Assembly: GCA_964035575.1 (NCBI GenBank)
Contig: OZ037900.1
Span: 248,001-312,000 of the forward strand
Direction of reading: 5' to 3'
DNA: 64,000 nt
Source of the DNA: Rhynchopus sp. YZ270_cl-10
Taxonomy: Eukaryota > Euglenozoa > Diplonemea > Diplonemida > Diplonemidae
Part shown: in pieces, positions 60,235 to 64,000 of the stretch
How positions within the stretch are numbered: the first letter of the stretch is position 1
Layout: every line of letters begins with the position of its first letter
Notes under the pieces: generated by a model
Seen by the model: the letters and a program-made list of their open reading frames with translations, nothing else
Databases searched by the model: none
What the model was told of the DNA's origin: nothing
Translations under genes and position numbers: made by a program

Positions 60235-60332
60235 CAGTAGAACAAGAAACTTGCCGACCAAATAATATTGGTGGATTTTGGGGGTTTTCTTGCATATTGG
60301 CGACTTTTTTGGTCGCCAATATTATCCTACTG
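60235..60332. mobile_element. Mariner/pogo-like MITE, 98 bp, TA-flanked
   Basis: Ends CAGTAGAACAAGAAAC and (reversed) CAGTAGGATAATATTGG are flanked by TA on both sides. Sub-terminal ATATTGG/CGACC motifs are repeated in both orientations. CAGTAGAAC is a typical pogo/Tigger terminus. Confidence 0.8.
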
Positions 60333-60475
60333 TACCAAGAAAAGAAAATTTTGTTTGCTTATAGACTACTATCCTAAGATGGTTTTGTACGTTAGAAATG
60401 TGTCTAAACCCAGAGGTTGGCAAATGTATGTAAAAAAATTTTTGGAGGGAATATCGCAACGACACATGGGGATTA

Positions 60476-60577
60476 CCGTATTCGTACAAATTTTCGACCG
60501 TACTAATGTTCGACCTTTTCAGGATTTTTTTTTGGAAGTTCGACCTTTTTTACGGTCGAACATTTTTACGATTACGG
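60476..60577. mobile_element. TA-type MITE, CCGTA family, 102 bp
   Basis: Ends CCGTATTCGTACAAAT and (reversed) CCGTAATCGTAAAAAT with TA on both sides (60474-60475, 60578-60579). GTTCGACC sub-terminal repeats occur in both halves. It shares the CCGTA terminus and size with the copies at 50.7 and 56.3 kb. Confidence 0.83.
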
Positions 60578-60871
60578 TATTTGAGTAATCAATGAAATGT
60601 CAGCAACGCACAATACAAACACAATCACACAACGTGCACTGCCACACAAGGGAGGGAAAATATAAAATGCAAATTCAAAAAAAAAACGGTGTGTTCCTGA
60701 CCCCGCTATTTCGTAGCATGGTCGGTGCTTTTTTTTTTGGGGGGTAAAATCACGAACACCAAAAAACTTACTACTTTTTGGCAAAACAGTCACTCTGCCA
60801 CATATTAATAAAACAGAAACGAAGGCCTCACTCACAAAACTAAGCAAAGAGGCAGTACCAGTGGCGCGGCT

Positions 60872-60931
60872 ACCGATAATTACCGCGTAGTCAGCGTCAC
60901 GCCTACCATGGTAGGTTACAGTGAAGGCCTT
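60872..60931 (+). mobile_element. Uninterrupted copy of the short retroposon body
   Basis: GGCGCGGCTACCGATAATTA through CACGCCTACCATGGTAGGTT to ACAGTGAAGG. It differs from the 54.1 kb copy at only a few bases and has no poly(A) run or clear target duplication. Confidence 0.7.
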
Positions 60932-60977
60932 GCTGTTGGGAGGGAGCTCCTGAAATGGGTTGTTATTTTTTTTTTTT

Positions 60978-61030
60978 TGAAAACTTGGTTGTATTATGTG
61001 TAGCCACCCTAGAGTGTGCTCCACTATATT
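60978..61030 (+). repeat. Dispersed short repeat, family D
   Basis: GAAAACTTGGTTGTATTA, then TGTGTAGCCACCCTAGAGTG and TGCTCCACTATA. Confidence 0.6.
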
Positions 61031-61661
61031 TTTTTTTGTCCTCCTCTGTGTTTTTTTCTTGCCCTGCTATATCCTGGTCTGGGGTATGGAATCAGACCTT
61101 TTGGGTGTGCAAACGGAAAGCTTGCACGCAGGGGTGACCAACAAAAAATAATCGAAAAAGCTAAAGCAGTGCGTGAAAAGAAAAGAAAGAAAAAAAAAAA
61201 GAAGAAACGTGAATTGATAGTTCTACTTTTGTACCTCAATACAACAAGAAGGCAAAAAATAGAAACGTAACACTCACCACACGATAAAACCCATGGGAGA
61301 GGTTGTGGTGAAACGCACACACCTCGACCTGTTTTGGTGAGGAGTGGCTCTGCAGCGCGGTTCGTCCCTAGAAAATGCTTTGTTTCTATTTCCTCCTTCA
61401 TTTCATGAGGTGACAAAAGATAAAGAAACGTAAAAACTGTACCCCTCGGATGCAGGTATGTGGAAAGGAAAAATGCGTGCAAAAAAAAAAAAGCTAAAAA
61501 CCTTTTGTTCTCCGTCCATCCGGCCTGCCACACAAGACCCCCTCTGAACAACCCAGAGCAACATGGCGTGGTGTTCCTCATCTCGAAGGCTCGCTGCTCA
61601 ACAGGAAAGGACAGGGTTCTTTGTGCAACCAAACAAACGCATAAAAAAAATTGACCTTTTC

Positions 61662-61763
61662 ATACAAAGCCCTCTCGTGCACTCAGTGTACCTTGGTGCA
61701 TGACCGGTGCACTGTGGGTGGATCCCCCAACCATGCAGTCCTCCCTCCATTTCGACGTTGCCA
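61662..61763 (+). repeat. Dispersed short repeat, family C
   Basis: ATACAAAGCCCTCTCGTGCA, then GTGTACCTTGGTGCATGACC, GGTGCACTGTGGGTGGATCC and CATTTCGACGTTGCCATC. The most complete copy. Confidence 0.7.
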
Positions 61764-61776
61764 TCAAAGAAAGTGA

Positions 61777-61862
61777 AGTTGATAGTGCAAAAAACGCCTC
61801 TGGGACGCAGTGCACTGACACTCCGCCGGGTTATCGAACCCCCGGAGTGTTGCGCTTGGGAG
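61777..61862 (+). repeat. Dispersed short repeat, family B (full copy)
   Basis: GTTGATAGTGC, CGCCTCTGGGACGCAGTGCA, then the hairpin ACACTCCG...GGTTATCGAACC...CGGAGTGT. It starts 14 bp after a family C copy. Confidence 0.7.
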
Positions 61863-62221
61863 TGGTTTACAGGGAAACTGTAAGCAGGTACACAGTCATT
61901 AATGAAAACTAGAGATGATTTTGCCCTACTCCCTGCCACTCATCAATGATGAAGGGGATGAGTGGAGACGCAGGTTCATTAAGTCTGCGTGATGTAGGGT
62001 CAAAAATGAAAGAAGGTGAAGACAAAAAAGATAAAGAGTGAAGGTCGAAGCTCACCGCAAATAAAGTTTAGGGTTCTTATGGAACAGCTGAAACACCCCT
62101 TTGTTGAGGATGGGTTCCATTATTAATACAAATTTGAAATCAAACTGAAGGGGGTTTTGGGGATCCACCTGATTTTGCCTGAATTTTTTTTGGTGGAGTT
62201 TAGTCAAAAGAAGATAACTTA

Positions 62222-62666
62222 CTGGGGGGGGTCGAATAAAGCACGTACGTGTTTTATTAGGCGCCCCTACACTTCAGATCCTGAGGTTTAAAAAAAAAAA
62301 AAAGTTCGAAAAGGCGAATAAAGCACGTACGTGCTTTATTCGCCTTTTTGAACTTTTTGGAAAGTTTTTCCAGTCACAATTTTTTTTCGATTTTTTTTTC
62401 GCCCAAGAGGTGATTTTGCTGCATTTCCGAGCCAATCCCGGCTTGTGGTGGGGGATATACGGAAAAATGGACAAAATTTCAGCGACTTAAATTTTCACAA
62501 AATACGAACTACCTTGTCACAACACAGGAAAAGTTCAAAAAGTCGAATAAAACACGTACGTGCTTTATTCGACGCAAAAAAAAGCAAAAAACCCATTTTT
62601 CAAATGCGTGCTTTATTCGACGTACGTGCTTTATTCGAATTACCTCGTTTATTCGGCCCCCCCCAG
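62222..62666. mobile_element. Mariner/pogo-like MITE, 445 bp, TA-flanked
   Basis: Ends CTGGGGGGGGTCGAATAAA and (reversed) CTGGGGGGGGCCGAATAAA, with TA on both sides (62220-62221, 62667-62668). CGAATAAAGCACGTACGTG and its reverse complement recur in the interior at least six times, forming long palindromes. It is the same family as 54811-55111 but with a different sub-terminal word. Confidence 0.85.
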
Positions 62667-62879
62667 TAAAATGAGCTCAAAATAAAAACTGTTATCTGAG
62701 TTTAGGGTAGGCACAATTTTTCTTGTGTTTAATGCTCGGTCGGGTCCCAAAAAGTTCCGCGCGCGCGCGCAGAAAAAAACACACAAAGAAAAAAAAACAC
62801 ACACAGAGACAGGGCTCTCAAGATCCTCCACGAAAAAAGCAGAATTTTCGAAATGAGGAGGATTCGTTTTTGCAAAAAA

Positions 62880-63370
62880 AACCCCCCAAAAAAAAATTTT
62901 TCCCCCGCAACAAGCGGTCGTCGCGCGCTTCGCGCGCGCCTCCCTGACAGCCACAGAGCGGAGAGGCGGGTCAATTTTGCGAGATAACAAAAAACGGAAA
63001 TCTAATCCTTTCTCTTGCACCGTACGCTCCACGAACCGTACAAAACCAATACGTCTTCCAGAAGCAGGGGCTGATGCAACGGCGGGTAATTTTTTTTAAA
63101 TGGCAAAAATTTTGCAGCTTTGGTCACGTTGCATTTTTTGGCTGCAAAATACAAGGGTATCCAAAGACATTGCCAACTATTTTTTTGCGGAGCAAAAAAA
63201 TAATATAAATGGCGCCGCAGGCGAAAAAAAATTGGGGTACGGTGTAAAAATGCTTCCTTTTACACTACAGAATCACTCAACGAACCCTTTTTTTGAGTAG
63301 CAAAAAATGAAAATGGCGCCGCAAGCAAATTTTTTTTAAGGTGCAGCCCTGGACGGTGCATACAGGCTCG
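62880..63370 (-). repeat. Inverted relative of the 54.2-55.4 kb mosaic (family G and the GCGCGAAGCGCGC block)
   Basis: Reverse-complemented, it gives GCACCGTCCAGGGCTG, two CGGCGCC-centred motifs, TGCTCCGCAAAAAA, then CCGTTTTTTGTTATC and CGCGAAGCGCGC, in the same order as at 54.4-54.7 and 55.2-55.4 kb. No clean ends were found. Confidence 0.65.
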
Positions 63371-63962
63371 GGAAAATATTGGCTCCCTCGGGGGAGACAA
63401 AGTGACCCCCACTATAAAACCCCTAGGAGGATCCTCCACCCGAGCCCGCCAAAAAAAAAAAAAAAGTGGAGGAAATCCTCCACCAAAAAAGCCTGAAAAA
63501 AAAAAAAAAAGCCCCTGGAGGAAATATCCTCCCCTACGTGGAGGATCTTGAGAGCACTGCACAGAGACACAGCAAAAATAAAACATCGAAGCCAGGCTGT
63601 CTTCTAATTCTGGAAATTTTCCGGAAAATTCCGACATCCGGAAGCAATTTTTTTCCTTGAAAAAACAGTGGGTTTTCAGCCCAAACATGCCGCGATAGAC
63701 ATTTCCAGAATCCGCTCGTTCTGTGGTGGGGGACATACAGAAAAACCGACAAAATTTTAGTGGCATAAATTTCCACAAAATATGAACCCATCCTCATAAA
63801 CAAGGGTCATTTTCAGGTCGGAAAATCCACATTCGGATAGAATTGTGGCGTTCCTGACTGGGAACAGGTAGCGCCGCAGGCGCACGGTACCCAACTTTTG
63901 TCTTTTTATTTTCCCCTTTTCTCTGCTTCTTTTGATGCGCGAGCCGATTGCTCTCCACGGTG

Positions 63963-63994
63963 GGGTCACATGATAGAATTATATCATGTGACCC
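63963..63994. repeat. Hairpin at the right edge of the window
   Basis: GGGTCACATGATA, loop GAATTA, then the exact reverse complement TATCATGTGACCC. It could be the end of an element that continues outside. Confidence 0.8.
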
Positions 63995-64000
63995 ACTCGT

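Larger units (their letters stand above)
59222..64000. other. Gene-free repeat-rich right end
   Basis: Nearly 4.8 kb without a supported gene. It includes a GC-rich imperfect direct duplication (59305-59440 and 59535-59880), three TA-flanked MITEs, family B, C and D repeats, an uninterrupted copy of the short retroposon, and an inverted relative of the 54.2-55.4 kb mosaic at about 62880-63370. Open frames on both strands are compositionally odd and unlike the genes. Confidence 0.5.

Noticed and set aside
61777-61862. tRNA gene suggested by GGGGGTTCGATAACCC on the minus strand
   Set aside because: No full cloverleaf can be drawn: acceptor and anticodon stems are missing. The sequence recurs as a dispersed repeat.

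Overview
The window is eukaryotic nuclear DNA, gene-poor and rich in repeats. I support 18 protein genes, and all of them lie on the minus strand from one end to the other. Coding DNA is moderately GC-rich. Spacers are AT-rich, full of A/T homopolymers, and packed with small repeats. Introns are few (10 inferred in six genes plus one that leaves the window) and short (72-328 nt), with GTATG or GTGTG donors and CAG acceptors. One-strand gene order over 60 kb, few cis-introns and pyrimidine-rich tracts before start codons suggest a euglenozoan with polycistronic transcription, most like a diplonemid. This is inference: no spliced-leader gene was found. Dinoflagellates also keep genes on one strand, so they are the main alternative.

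Layout, left to right (all minus unless stated). 28-3204: CLASP-type microtubule protein, 3' end outside the window. 3.2-6.4 kb: decayed repeat land. 6430-9245: dual-specificity phosphatase with gelsolin-like modules. 11022-12778: divergent C-terminal-motor kinesin. 13.1 kb (+): MULE transposase scrap. 14543-15202: glutathione S-transferase, with a piece of 28S rRNA just upstream. 18315-24158: full-length ABCA transporter with a WW-like insert. 24.9-27.4 kb: two tandem membrane-anchored short-chain dehydrogenases. 28379-30486: coiled-coil protein. 31180-32438: anchored aldo-keto reductase. 33415-34725: unknown basic-tailed protein. 35347-35484: 45-residue membrane protein. 36206-37579: Vps4/katanin-type AAA ATPase. 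38673-40798: SAM-domain protein kinase. 42320-43420: secreted class I-type haem peroxidase. 45201-49862: giant fusion of an FAD oxidase, a methyltransferase and an unknown C-terminal half. 49.9-57.6 kb: three tandem copies of a secreted di-cysteine (galaxin-like) gene. 57920-59221: PCIF1-like cap adenosine methyltransferase. 59.2-64 kb: repeats only.

The genes do not form a metabolic pathway. Loose themes are the cytoskeleton (CLASP, kinesin, gelsolin-phosphatase, coiled coil, AAA ATPase), redox and detoxification (GST, dehydrogenases, aldo-keto reductase, peroxidase, FAD oxidase) and signalling (phosphatase, kinase).

The most striking non-genic content is a set of small mobile elements whose boundaries can be read directly. 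They include TA-flanked mariner/pogo-like MITEs, hAT-like elements with 7-8 bp target duplications, 5-bp-duplication MITEs, and a very short poly(A) retroposon. The retroposon landed between two units of the cysteine-rich tandem array, then took in a hAT-like element that carries two further elements. The neighbouring array junction preserves the empty site.
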